Position numbers and translations under genes: made by a program | Assembly (NCBI GenBank): GCA_020055645.1 | Contig: CM034547.1 | Span: 68,234,884 to 68,298,883, forward strand | DNA length: 64,000 bases | Source: Tomocerus qinae | Taxonomy: Eukaryota; Arthropoda; Collembola; Entomobryomorpha; Tomoceridae | Direction of reading: 5' to 3' | Notes under the pieces: model-generated | Seen by the model: the letters and a program-made list of their open reading frames with translations, nothing else | Databases searched by the model: none | What the model was told of the DNA's origin: nothing | In this document: one piece after another, positions 1 through 12,252 of the stretch | Numbering within the stretch: position 1 is the stretch's first letter | How the letters are laid out: each line of letters starts with the position of its first letter

Positions 1-2966
1 GATCGTCAGTGGTCCATAGGCATTGTTTTTGCCAAGTTTGGTCAATATCCGTCATTGCTTTCGAAAGTTATCGTGGGGACGGACGGACGTACGGACGGAC
101 GTACGGACGTACGGACAGACTGTGCGGTTCTATAAGCTGCCTTATTCAGGCGAGCTAAAAAAACAATCCAGTTGACTTTCAGAGTAATTCCTACTTTGTG
201 TATTCAGCTCAGAGAACGCTCTATCTCACGAAGTAGCTAGATAGAGAAAGTCAAGAACGCATGGCCTGGCTTTCGCATACGCTACAACTTCATGTCAAAT
301 ACTGCATATTAACTTTGAGTTTGATGTACTTCGTGTAGCATCAATACATCTCATAATATGCCATATTTTCTACAAAATACCTTTTGTCATAATTCATACT
401 TCTCCCCTGCTTTATTTTTGTATAAAGCCACTAAAGGGCATTATCGGCATCAGGTCATAAATTTCGACATTTCTTCAAGACTATCTGCAAAGAAAATCTT
501 CCAGGTATCCCTCCCTTGTCAGGTTCATTTTGTAATACACAACTTTCTATGAAAATACCTTGAATTTTACAAACTGCACGAACTGGTATACAAACTGAAT
601 TGTTAGTGTTTTGTGGTATCTTATATAAGTATATATTCCATCCATTCCTAGATCTGTAAAATTTTATGGCTCGAATTATTGCATTGGGCAGCCATGAATA
701 TTTTATGCCACGACATGGAACTAATCAACTTAAGTTTTGAGAGACAAATAGGAAGATATTTTGAGTATTTCAATTGAACTTAATGTGGTTGTTTCTAAAG
801 GCCCACCGGAACAAAAGTTAAGGCATTATATCAAGCAAAACTGTGATAATAAAGTGACAAGCAAGCAAGGCTCGCCTATCTATTTTAGCAAATTAACAGC
901 CAAAAAAGTGTGTACACTATATAGGACTATAGTAGGAATATTTAAAGGTACTTTCACATTCACGGGTATAAAGTTAAGCTGGATATAAGAGGGAAAGTAG
1001 ATTGGTGTGAGTAAAAGCTTGTGTTACTAGGTGTATAAAAAATTAATCTGACGTAAGCGGAAACAAGCTTACTGAAATTATCTTGCCAGCCTTCTAAATA
1101 GTCAGAGGATTAGTTTACCAGGCGAAATGCAAAAACAAGGCTTAAATTTTATATCCTACCTTTGCGCATCCGTAAATGGAAAAATACATTCGTTCTTCTT
1201 GTAAATACTAAGCATTACAGCATTACAGAGCATATACGAGCCATAACATTAACATTGTACTACTCAACGTCACATTTTGCAAAGTCAGATATTTGCGCAA
1301 AAGCAAAAGTATTTGATTAGCAAAATTTCTAGAAAATAAAGTATTATTATTCTGAGAGTGGAGAGAACGAAGTGTGAAAGTAATCTAAGGGAATGGTATA
1401 TGGTGTAGTGCCTCTCTTTTTTATGTACCTCATGACTATCATATAGGTTACCTACTGTTACTTCGAGCATCCTTCTGTGGAGTTCAAGATGACTCTAAGC
1501 TCATAATATACAAATAAATAGATGGGTCAGGTGGTTGGAGTTTCTATACAATTTTCTCTTAAGTATTGTATAAATAAACCAGAGTAAGGTTGCATTACGC
1601 GAGAAAATACTCGGAGGCAATAATAGCAGCCAATTTTAGCGAACTGCATGATTTCGTTTGCCACGGTGTACTCTGCTCTATGGATTCTCAGAGTAGAAAA
1701 CTAACTGATGTGAAGTGTCCCACAGTTTCCTTTACTCATTCCAGTGAATTTTATAGAAAGCACAGCTTGGGAGTATAAAACAGATTGAAGGAAGGCTAAG
1801 CTAATTCTATTTTATATTTAGTAGCAAGAAAGTATCAAATCAAGGCATGTTGGTTTATATAAATGCTCTATATTAGTATACCAACTAAGGGGATTACTGT
1901 CTGCAAACTACAACCAGTACACTAGTTCAAATACACTTCAGGCTATTTAGACTTCCTCCTTAGTCGACATAAGATTCTTTAGAATTTCCCCACTCAACTC
2001 CTATATTATCATTGCCCTATCTAAACAGACCCGTACTCTTCCTCTAATGCACCTACTAAAAGAGTGTTCTTGCTCGTACTTGCCACTCTGACTCTTTTTT
2101 TGCATTCGAGCTCAACACAACCATTGGACGAAGATAAAAGCAACCTCCCAACTCCAGGAAATTATTTGACGAAACTTACTTAACGTTTGTTGAGATTTCC
2201 ACTGTAAATAACTAAACGAAACTTATGGGAATCGGCAACTGTATTCACAGCTCCTACATGTACAAACTAAACTAATATTATTCATATATGTATAAAATAG
2301 ATAAGAGCCTGAGTAGGGTATTTTGGCTACAATCCGAGAATTCTAAAACGAGAAGAGAATGATAAGTGAATACACTTGCCACGGTTTTCCTTGAAAATTG
2401 AGGCATTATTAGAGTAAATGTTAAGACCTCTTTGCAATATTTCATGTAGTAACAATATTTCATTGAAATTCTGATTCGTTAACTTATGTATACGAAATAA
2501 TAGTATACATTCGACCACATTTGCTCCTAAAAGATGCAGAGGATCTTATATTCATAGCATATTAAAATTAAACGGTATCCTTCCTTACACTTTCTGTTAG
2601 AAGTTTTTGAAGTACCCATCTGTATTTCCTGCTTAAGTCCAAAATTGTATAATGAACTATTAACAACAGACTTCCTTTCATTTTCCTTCCAACTTTTAAG
2701 AGTTTTTGTAGTACCTCCTTCATCAAAGTGATTAAATTTTGTTTACTCGGGGAAGTCTGAAGCAGTGAAGTAGAGAACAGAATTAAAAATAGGAGCATAT
2801 GAGACTACCAGACTAGGTTCTTCACTTCAATTCAGTTCTATCTGGTAACAGGAAAGCAAACAATTGATTCTTTATTCATCTCAGATCCGTCTTGGTAAAT
2901 TGCTTTGTTATAAGGATAAAGCACTTTTACCGTCAGTAACTAATTGGATTTGTGTGTGTTGAACAG
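1..2966. other. Spacer or intron, no supported gene
   Basis: AT-rich DNA with only short unconvincing reading frames. It may be the intron upstream of the exon starting at 2967, because that exon must join at least one upstream exon. I could not find a convincing partner exon here, so the 5' part of that gene may lie left of the window. Confidence 0.5.
77..120. repeat. ACGG/ACGT-type short tandem tract
   Basis: About 44 bases built from the units ACGG and ACGT (GGACGGACGTACGG pattern), in otherwise non-repetitive AT-rich DNA. Shorter ACGG runs occur near 19221 and 60191. It may be a simple microsatellite or the tail of a dispersed repeat. Nothing nearby identifies a parent element. Confidence 0.7.
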
Positions 2967-3341
2967 GTTTTTGGCTTTTTGTCTGGAGCTGTGTGTCTGG
3001 GCTTGGGAATTTACGGCTTCTATGAAATGTGTCGCCTTCACTTCCCCAAACGAGAGGACACAGACCAACTCACGCTTACGGAGCAGGCTTCCAGAGAAAT
3101 GCAGATGCTACGTAATGTAGGGAATGCGACGGCGAGGCCAAATGCACTCCAGTCTCCTCCATCCATGGAACCGCCTGTGACGACCACCGTATGGCCAATT
3201 GACGATGTCCAACCTTGTTCTTCGAAACATATTCAAAGCCCTCCAAATAGTTGTACGTCGAACAATACTGGACTCACTGCTGGACACGGCAGTGTCCAGT
3301 CCTATGCACAGGCTCACTCTCATGTTCATTCGCTCCGATAG
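2967..3341 (+). CDS. Terminal exon of an unidentified single-pass membrane protein (partial)
   Basis: Open frame of 124 codons ending in TAG at 3339-3341, preceded by a splice acceptor (TTGAACAG, ending 2966), so only the C-terminal part is present, in phase 0. It opens with a hydrophobic stretch of about 20 residues (FGFLSGAVCLGLGIYGF) that reads as one membrane helix. A basic/acidic junction (HFPKREDTDQ) follows, then a polar tail of about 95 residues rich in Ser, Pro, Thr, Gln and His that ends in SLR. There is no ATG at the front of the frame, which supports a spliced internal start. A poly(A) signal lies 126 bases after the stop. GC content is higher than in the flanks. I do not recognise the family. 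The likely picture is a membrane protein whose last helix and cytoplasmic (or luminal) tail are encoded here. The upstream exons are not located. Confidence 0.6.
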   Translation, partial: VFGFLSGAVCLGLGIYGFYEMCRLHFPKREDTDQLTLTEQASREMQMLRNVGNATARPNALQSPPSMEPPVTTTVWPIDDVQPCSSKHIQSPPNSCTSNNTGLTAGHGSVQSYAQAHSHVHSLR

Positions 3342-3466
3342 CAATTACTTCATAAAAAGAACTCTATATAGTTTTGATGGTGTTGTAGTCTGTAGAAAAT
3401 TCCCTTTTATCCTGGCTGAACACACCAAACTGAATTTACTAATCAACTAATCACTAACCCATTAAA

Positions 3467-3472
3467 AATAAA
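3467..3472 (+). terminator. Poly(A) signal AATAAA
   Basis: AATAAA about 126 bases downstream of the TAG of the membrane-protein exon, with a second AATAAA-like copy a few bases later. It is correctly placed to end that transcript. Motif only; the cleavage site is not visible. Confidence 0.45.
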
Positions 3473-4029
3473 ACTAAATAAAAACTATAAACTAATAAAA
3501 CCCACAAAGTGATTACACTAACAAACTACTAATCCCAAAAATGTCACCCAATACATATACTCCACTAACCAAAATAATAACCACTAACATCACTAAAACT
3601 TGCTGTTTTGTTTGCAGCCCACTAACACAATTAAGCAAGCAAATTGGCTTATGCTTAACAGAACAATAAACTCAATGGAAAATCAATACAAAACGAATAA
3701 ACTCAAGTCAAGTGAAAACAACTTCCAAAAACAAATCAATCCACAAATACAGTTCACCAGAACGAAACACCAAAAACATTTACCATATTTACCACAATGA
3801 AAGCCTTCTTTACTTATCCATTGTCAATGGTGGTGACGGTGATGACTGCAAAAGAAGGAAATCAAATGAAACAAGAATCAGAGCAAAAAGGTTCTGTGTA
3901 TATCGTCGCCAACTGTTGTCAAAGGAAATCAATAAATGCCTCTAGAGCTACAGTACACGCATGGAAGTACAATTTTCAATTGCGAAAATCTCTTGCTCTG
4001 AACAAAGGCTTATCACATAATGTGTGTAG

Positions 4030-4164
4030 ATTCCACCGTGGGATCCGAATTTTATCTGGCTCCCGGCGGATAGGCAAGAAAACGAGGAAAAGGCAGATGA
4101 AGCTTTAAATTCTGGCGCAGCACTATTTATTCAGCGTCAGATCATCAGTGAGCCAATGAACTGA
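4030..4164 (+). CDS. Possible terminal coding exon, unassigned
   Basis: A frame of 44 codons plus TGA begins directly after an acceptor-like TGTGTGTAG (ending 4029). It reads like protein: a Pro/Trp-rich start (IPPWDPNFIW), an acidic/polar middle (DRQENEEKADEALNSG), then a short hydrophobic patch and a polar end. GC content rises over exactly this stretch. AATAAA lies at 4365-4370, 201 bases after the stop, as expected for a last exon. A 103-codon ATG frame (3797-4108) overlaps it in another frame and looks less protein-like. It could be an alternative last exon of the gene ending at 3341, or part of a separate gene. No matching donor in the right phase was established. No family recognised. 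Confidence 0.33.
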   Translation: MPPWDPNFIWLPADRQENEEKADEALNSGAALFIQRQIISEPMN

Positions 4165-4364
4165 TCATAGCGTTACTGCTTGCCGCACTGGAATTAAAGT
4201 TGACATTCATGTTTATAGTGTTTATAAACTCAAGTAGCTTGGTTTGATAAAGAACTTTTCTAAACTTGAAAATATAAGGTAGAAAATAGCAAGAGTAATT
4301 AGTGTTTAATTAGGCACAGTTGTATTAGTAGTAGGAAGTGTCTAATTATGAATTAGCGTTGTGT

Positions 4365-4370
4365 AATAAA
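4365..4370 (+). terminator. Poly(A) signal AATAAA
   Basis: AATAAA in GTGTAATAAAGAAG, 201 bases past the stop of the possible exon 4030-4164. The position fits a 3' end, but the hexamer is common in such AT-rich DNA. Confidence 0.3.
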
Positions 4371-7300
4371 GAAGTGCCAAAGGTTAGATCATTTATTGTA
4401 ATGTTTAGCTCTAGTTAAATAGTGTCGTAGTAATGTTCTCGATTAACTTTGTCTTCATAATTATTGTCACTCAAATCATGCTGATTCGTCGTTTAAATCT
4501 TCGTCTCGTCAACATTCTACATTTTCTTCTCTAATTCTCAAGTAAAAAGTGGATCAAATTTCTAATTGAGGTTGTTCTTTCCACAACATAGAAAAAAACT
4601 ACACTTCAAATCTTTCAAACTTTACCTATTGTAAAACTATTTACATATACTATTCTATGTAAACCTTGAAATATCTCCGGTGAAAATATCTCCAAAGAAT
4701 TTAAAAGACAGAAAATAAAGAAAACTGGAAAATAACTGCTTGGGCTGCTGTGCAATGTTAGAGAAAATTTTTGATCTCACAATCAGTAAAGCAGTTTAAT
4801 GCTTTCTACCGTACATTGTCTCAATCAAACCGACTGATTTAATTGTTTATAAGTTTTATTCTAGATTTTTTCTATATTGTATGTTTCTTCCTATAAACAA
4901 TAGTTGAATAGAAATGTCTATTTAAGTAGACTCTAAAGTCCTAGGTATAATCCTGATGTTACTTACAAATACAAATGGGTCATAATTTACTTAAATCAAA
5001 TTGTAATTATAATAGCTGCTAATTATATTATTGTATTCAGTATTTTAATCACGTATACACGTTCATGTTACATTATAATTTGTGAATTGAGGTTAAAGAA
5101 CTTTTATTTCTCCAATTGTCCATTTTATCCAAGGGGCTAGGCTGTGAAAAACAAAAATGTCATAAAAAATATTGCAACGTACACATTTTGTGAATTAAGA
5201 ACCAAAGGTTGTGCTTATAAGTACTCCTACATACTAAAAAAACTTTCTTCATAAAATCTTTTTAAGGCTTCAACGAAGGAGCTAAATATTTCAGGAGTTG
5301 ATGAGAAACTCGTGAAGTACCTCTCATGAAGTAACTTTTAAGTATTGATAGTTGAAAGTGTAAAAATGACAGGCTGTTGAGAGTATTAAAACTTATTTGT
5401 AATTGTGCGTACATTGTTAACAAACTAACAGTATTTGTACGCACATTGTTAACAAAATGACAGTATTTGCATTGCACACTTTCGCACCGATTGTACTTAG
5501 AATAATGTTATACAAAATCAAGTAAATATTACTAACGTAAGATATGCCGTAGTGACTAATTGTTATCTCTTGATCCAAAAACATTGCTACGAAACAATGA
5601 AAATATCTTTATTACTTACGTATACACAACACAATATATACAAAATTCAAAGGAACAGATAAAGAAAACCTTTAATACTATAATGTACATACATAAACAT
5701 CTTCAATAATCTTATTGATGTAATATACAACCCTGTACGATATTAACTGTTCATTATAACACTACTAATGCTGTGTATATATTAGCAAAGCTATTTAAAC
5801 TATCATTAGACATTTAATATGCGCTGAATATTCTGACGCAGTCAATTCAAAAATCTGTAGTTGTACATTTCACCAAAATCTTTGAATTTTGAACAATATT
5901 TTTACTGCTTTAATGTCATTGACAAAAACAAATTACATCGCTAAGAAAAATGTTCATACAAAACTACAAATAATGGTAGACCAGCTTAAAAAGGAGTATT
6001 AATTAGATAAGAACATAGTTAACAGACTACAATATGTATAATAAGAGCATTGAATGCAATGGATCTGTTTTGCATAATATCTATGTGTATATTACACATT
6101 GTTGTATAAATGAGCAAATGAAGCGAAACTAAGAACTCATCCCCTTGTGTTAGTATGAAAAGTACCAAGCGCACATATAAATAGATCTGTAAGTCACCTT
6201 GTTTCGTTTAAAATTGTCCGAGAGGTAGACTGTATCTTTGTCATGTCCATGTTTTACCTGTATTCTTTCCTTTTACGAATTAAGGACTAAAGTGCAAATC
6301 CTGATCTGTGGTAGACAAATTACTTTTGCATTCCATTCCATTCAGCAAAAATGACTCATGAGCTGGAAACAATGTAAAATAGAGTACCTACACATACAGA
6401 GAAAATACCTTAGACTAGAATGACGAGGGGAAAATGTAACAGGAACGTAGTCGTCCAACTCTATAATTACCACAAAAAACTAACTGAACAATATAGTTAC
6501 CAATACCTAAGTTGGTATCGGCTTTAGAATGCTAATCTTCCCAATCCCCCATTTGACAAATTATTCCAACCTTTTCTCATGTTTTGTTATCTTAGATTAC
6601 ATTACATCGATATTATCAATTAACGATGATTTGTATATAGTTTAATCTTATACATTATGCCATTTATATTCTTAGCATTCCCATAATCACATTCAGATTT
6701 ACTATAATTCCATGGAAGGTGGTATTGCATGATTAAATGAATGTTATCTAACTAGTAGAAAATATTATTTTGGTTTCATGCCCTGGGTGTCAATTTTTAA
6801 ACCACGATGCAATTGAACACTTTTAAGATCATATTTCTGAGATAAAATAACACAATGCTGCAATAACAATAATGAATGTATCTGTGCCCTGGTGTACAAT
6901 ACTAAAATATTATTAATTATTATGACTAGAGTCCACTAGGTCACAAAGTATATACGTGCCATCCATCAATCTAGTAGTTTCGAAACTACCAAAGTACAGT
7001 TTTAATCTTCCTAATGTTTACAATTATGATAGATAGTTACGTTGAATTTCGTCAAAACTTTAATGTAAAACAAAATGTTCTTTTTAAGTTAACATGTGTG
7101 ATACCATATAATTTTATTAAACCACCGACTTTGCACTTGAAATGTTAAATTGCTTTAGATATGTATTGAGTTCCATCTTTATTTTATGTTCGTAATTTAT
7201 ATTATTGTATTATTACCAAAATAAACCAAGAATCTTTCTTGAAAAATGATTGACTCAAACAGTGAAGGCGATTTTTATCTTTAATACATGCATGCAAATG

Positions 7301-8256
7301 ATAAGTAGCTATATTTATATACAACTTGTAGGAAATAAATTTAAATAAATCCGTATTCGCCTACCCGCAAATTATAAGGATAAGCGTATAAGTAAAAGCC
7401 GAATGTTGAGTCTTGAATGATGAAATTGTAATCCTCTATATAAAAGCCGTTATTGAAATTCGGGATCCTGCTATCCGACTAATGGAAATACTTCTTTATG
7501 CCACAAAACAGCTATTACGTATTTTTCAACATTTTTCGAGCACATTGTTAAGTCTCAGCTAGTAATTAATTAAATTAGATGAGACTAGAAAAAAATTACT
7601 TAGCACTTTCAGTATCAAATCCCCATTACATCACTCAATTAAATTCTCACATTAACCACATCATTTCTTATAATATACATTTTACATCACGGTCTTGGAT
7701 ATTTTAGTCAAAAATAATAAACAAAAGTGTATTTCCAATTTTATCTTATGCATTCTGTTGTGAATAATCAATTTATATTAAACTATTGTTATTATTAAAC
7801 TAATAATTAATTCGTACACCTGGGTGGAATGCAGTAGCAATGCCAATCACAACTACACACTGTACATACTTGAAAGTGATGATATAATACATGTGTTTGT
7901 GCACATAATACAGAAATAGATAACTACATAATATTGGCTTAGTCCACAGATACACTTTTTAAACTATTTATATTATCTGTATGCATGTAGGGATTTCGCG
8001 ATGTCAATGTTCAAGGCATGCTCTAAAAGAGGTAAAGTTTGTTTTTTATTGGACATATCGTGATAAGATAGTAAAACGACAGGACATGACAGTCGGGTTT
8101 TCTGACTTAACTACTTCAGCTGTCAATTCAAAGCGATAATTTGATTTTAATGGCCTACTTGGGGAATCCAATAATTTGTAATCTTTAGAAAAAACACTGA
8201 CAATTGTTGAATGGGGATCCAGTGTACTTACGGAAGTAAACCAAATCGTAATGTAC
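4371..8256. other. Intergenic AT-rich spacer
   Basis: About 3.9 kb of very AT-rich sequence without a reading frame or splice-bounded segment that looks coding. I see no RNA gene, tandem array or transposon ends. The right end is the presumed P450 promoter region. Confidence 0.6.
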
Positions 8257-8264
8257 TTTATAAG
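8257..8264 (+). promoter_or_regulatory. Possible TATA box of the P450 gene
   Basis: TTTATAAG, 72 bases before the P450 start codon, which would place transcription start near 8290. A short upstream ATG at 8291 could then be in or just before the leader. Weak evidence in AT-rich DNA. Confidence 0.25.
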
Positions 8265-8336
8265 TTGCCATTTATTTAATTTGACATAACATGGTCCTCT
8301 GAGAGTGCTTGTTCAAGTTAATTATATTCTGAGAAA

Positions 8337-11300
8337 ATGATTCTTCTTGGTTGTGAAATGTCTACGTGGGTTTTTGGCTTAACCGCTTTCATAGCTTGGC
8401 TAACGTATTTTATATGGTAAGATCTTTTCATCTCTTTTCTACGTCATGAACTGACTGGTAAAAGAAAACAGCTAAAGTTTGTCTTTGATATATGTATGGC
8501 AGGAGTCGAAAGCGTGTGCTAAGTCAGTGGGAACGAATGGGGATTCCAGGTCCAAAGCCGGATTTTTGGATGGGAAATGCCAAACAGTTGACATACGGAC
8601 GCGTGGTATGTTTATGAGCTTTTCTTTAATGTCTCTCTTTTTCTATATTTTAGATCCAGAGTTACATTTTTGTATTGGATAGTTCTTACGATCTATAAGT
8701 GTAGGAGATATATTTTATACCACTGAATGTGTAAGCTACTTTTATTTTAGAAAGTATGGTATGTAATATAAAGTGTACCTAAATAAATAAAAGCACACAG
8801 GAAATTGGATTTTATTTTATACACTATACAATAGAGAGAAGAAATACCAGACAGATAGATCTGATAAGTCAAGACGCACAGACAAAAAAGTACAAGGCAC
8901 TGACTCTGTGTATCTAACTTTAGTACTTAAATATTATCCAAAGTTGTAGTGACGTACTTACTACATTTTGTTGTTCTTTCTGTGTACATTCATAAATAAA
9001 ACATCCGTACATATAGAAGTTTTTACTCCTCCACTTTCTCTCACTCACTCAGTTTGGAACTGAATAATGGATTGCTTATTGATTCAACATCCTTCTTCCT
9101 TAGTCTCAGTTAGCTATCTCTGCTTCGCCTTCAAACATATCTTTCTACGTATTTCTCACGAAAATGCAAATATTACAAAGGTACTAAATCCCTGTGCCAA
9201 AGGCACGTAACATTTCTTGTGCATTTAGATATAAATATGTAGAGCACAAGCAAAAGTAATATATTACATGTATTTTGAACATAAAAGCAAAAAGACTAAC
9301 TGTCAAATTATGTTATATTTGTGTGTACATAATTGAATGATGAATGTGGACATTTTATGGAACTACTGACTTATGGCTATTGATATGACTTACTAATGCT
9401 CGTTTCTGTCTTCAATTTTGTATGCATTTGTACCATTCGTATTTTGTTGAGATAGATTCATGGAAATGTATTTCAATAAATACGACAGGAGAACGACGGC
9501 AGAGCAAATTATAAGCACCAACCTAAGAAACTAACTTAATTCAATGAGTTTATGTAGAAGTGCTGAAATAATTATAGACATGGTGTGATTTGTGGTCTTT
9601 AAGCAATATTTCAGGTTGCCCACATTTTAGTTTAATCTGTAACGATCAAATAATAGAATCCTGGGTGAACTATAAAACGGGAGCTTATATTTTAATGCTA
9701 ACGATTATATTCAAGCTTCAAGTAAAGCGTATATTTAACCATTAGGATGATGTATGGGTAGATTCCTATTTGAAACCATAATGATCGTTCATTTTATTTT
9801 GCTCAGGACACACTTGCAATGTTACAAAACTGGAGCAATCAATACGGTCGAGTTTTTGGCTACTACATCGGACTTCGACCTCAGCTCAATATCACCGACG
9901 CGGATATTGTCAAAGAAATTTTCCTCAAGCAATTCTCCAACTTTGTAAATCGTCCGGTGAGTTGAATGCTACTATTCTGTTTGCTTCAGGTTTGGTCTCT
10001 GTCTGGAATTCTTGAGGGAATTAAACACATTAAACAGTTCTCACAGAATGATTATAACTTTCTGAGCTGGCCATTTTATTGGATAAAGTATAATAGCCAT
10101 TAATTACATCGTAAAATCAAATTCTTTGGACAATAATGATGAAACTATGCAGTCTACAATTTAGACTAATTGTAACATAAGTTTCGGTGTTAGGTACCTT
10201 TAATAAGTCAGTTCTTGTATTTTCTCACAGGATGCTCAAGGAGAAACTGAACACAATTTGGCCCGTTTGAGGGATAATGAATGGAAGGAAAATAGAAGAG
10301 TTCTAAATCCGTCATTTACTACTAAAAAGCTTAAAACGGTAACCGACTATATTGACTTCATTCTCCACAAAGTCATAATTTTGATGTCAAGTTAAAAGTT
10401 TCTTCTATTCACTTTAGCTGGCCGTAATGATGAACAAAGTTGAGGATGTTCTTATGGAGATTTTAGATGAGAAATGCACAAAGAAAGAGTCAGTGGCAGC
10501 CTACAAGACGGCACAAGGACTCACCTTTCAAATTATTACTAAAACCGCTTTTGCCATGGATGTTGATTGCCAAAGAAATGAAAATGTGGGTAGCTACTCT
10601 AATTGATAATATTTTATATGAGTCATATGAGTAGATATTATTTGAAACAGTTTATGGAATTTATCGATATGAATATGTATCTAGGATCCGCTGTACCAGA
10701 GCATTAAAGCCTGGCTGAACTACCCATTCAGCCCAATCATTTTTCTTATCTTAATGTTTCCTGGATTAAAACATTTTTTCCGATTTCTTCTTCGCTTTGA
10801 AGATCGTAACAAGTTCTTCAAGGAAATGCATAAGCATATCAGAAGCATCATTAGCTCTCGTCGTAAAAATCCTGAGGTATCGTGATCGCGATTGATGATT
10901 TTGTTTAAATATCATTGGACGTTATAAACCATGAAACTAATTTTAATAATATGATGTGTTTCTGATTTTTAGTCTGTACAAATTAATAATGATTTGATTG
11001 GGTTGATGATGGAAGCGTCTTCTGGAAATGCACCAGATCTGTCGAAAGGCATGATCACCGATATTTTAAAGGAAACTGTAGGAGAAGTTGAAATGAGCTC
11101 ACCTATGGACTCCAAAAAGTTAAGAATTGCGGACGCAAAATCTGGGCGGTACTTATTATCCGGTATAATATTATTACTTATGAAAAACAATTCCACCATT
11201 GCATTGGTTAATTCAGAATATTGTCTCTGTATACCTGGTTTTACTTTTATAAAATAGTTATTACTTATGTAATTTACCTGTTGGTTGGGGTTATCTCTTA

Positions 11301-12252
11301 GATGATGAAATCGTTGACAATTGTATTTTATTTTTGATGGCTGGCTTCGACTCAACTTCAAATACAATTGCATTTGCGTTACACTTACTTGCGAAACATC
11401 CTGAGATTCAAGAAAGAGCATATGCGGAAATCATGGACGGAATTGGCGATTTGGTATTACCTAAATTACTCCACAAAATGAAAATGACAAAATGAACTAG
11501 TATTGTAGTCACTTTAGGATTGAATTATAATATTCCATTTTTAGGAAGTTATTAGTGCTGAAGATTGTAGGAAATTAAAATTTGTTGAACAAATTATCTA
11601 TGAAACTTTAAGGATGTATCCACCTGTGCCCATGTAAGCTAATTGTCTAATCTTCTTCAAACAAGTATTATAGAGTAAAATATTCCAAGCTGGCATGCAT
11701 TTGTTATATATCTTTACAATGTTTAGTTTTCTTCATCGTGAATGCAAAGAGACAGTGACGATCAAGGGAATTACCATACCCAAAGGAACTGTAGTAGAGA
11801 CACCACCATGGATTCTTCACAGAGATCCAGAATACTGGCCAGAGCCTGAAAACTTTGATCCTGACAGGTAGAAACTTTTTAATTGACAATGTAAAAATAA
11901 AAATTGAATGAATTACTTTTTACTGATAGATTTGCTCCTGAGAATCAGACTGAAACTCAAAAGTTTGCTTTTGCTCCTTGGGGTTTGGGCCCTCGAATGT
12001 GTATTGGAGCTAGATTTGCCCTTATAGAAGCAACAACAGCATTATCAAAAATAATAAGATCCTATCGAATTGTTCCATCGAAAAATTTTGTGGTAAGTTT
12101 TTACTCAATATCCAGAAAGTTCATTTTAGACTCTGCGCTTACCACTTACTAATTTACTGTTTTTCACTTTGTAGTCGGAAATGAAAGTGCAAGTAAAATA
12201 CATTCTACTGAATCCTGCTGACGAAATTTATGTCACTCTAATTCGTCGGTAG
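8337..12252 (+). CDS. Cytochrome P450, CYP3 clan, 12 exons, complete
   Basis: Heme-thiolate mono-oxygenase, expected in the ER membrane with NADPH-P450 reductase. Exons: 8337-8416, 8503-8605, 9807-9956, 10231-10338, 10418-10585, 10685-10876, 10973-11162, 11302-11453, 11545-11633, 11727-11867, 11930-12092, 12175-12252. All junctions are GT..AG and keep phase, giving 537 aa, slightly longer than a typical P450. Visible landmarks: N-terminal membrane anchor (about 11-27), proline hinge PGPKP (42-46), C-helix WKENR (129-133), I-helix AGFDST (344-349), K-helix ExxR as ETLR (401-404), FDPDRF, and the heme loop PWGLGPRMCIG with Cys482 as the heme ligand. Two substitutions stand out: Trp475 where the heme loop normally has Phe, and Ser348 in place of the usual I-helix Thr. 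Introns are short (62-274 bp) except intron 2 (1201 bp). The N-terminal half (GIPGPKP..., RVFGYYIGLRP) and the GPRMCIGARFAL region read like the CYP3 clan. Family number and substrate cannot be set from sequence alone. A second in-frame ATG at codon 8 is a possible start. Confidence 0.93.

Noticed and set aside
3797-4108. Plus-strand ATG frame of 103 codons
   Set aside because: Basic, unstructured translation; the alternative frame starting at 4030 looks more protein-like.
8479-8682. Plus-strand ATG frame of 67 codons over P450 exon 2
   Set aside because: Wrong frame; the exon 2 frame carries the proline hinge PGPKP and splices in phase.
10969-11421. Minus-strand frame of 150 codons
   Set aside because: It is antisense to P450 exons 7 and 8, whose plus-strand reading has clear I-helix motifs and phase-matched splice sites.
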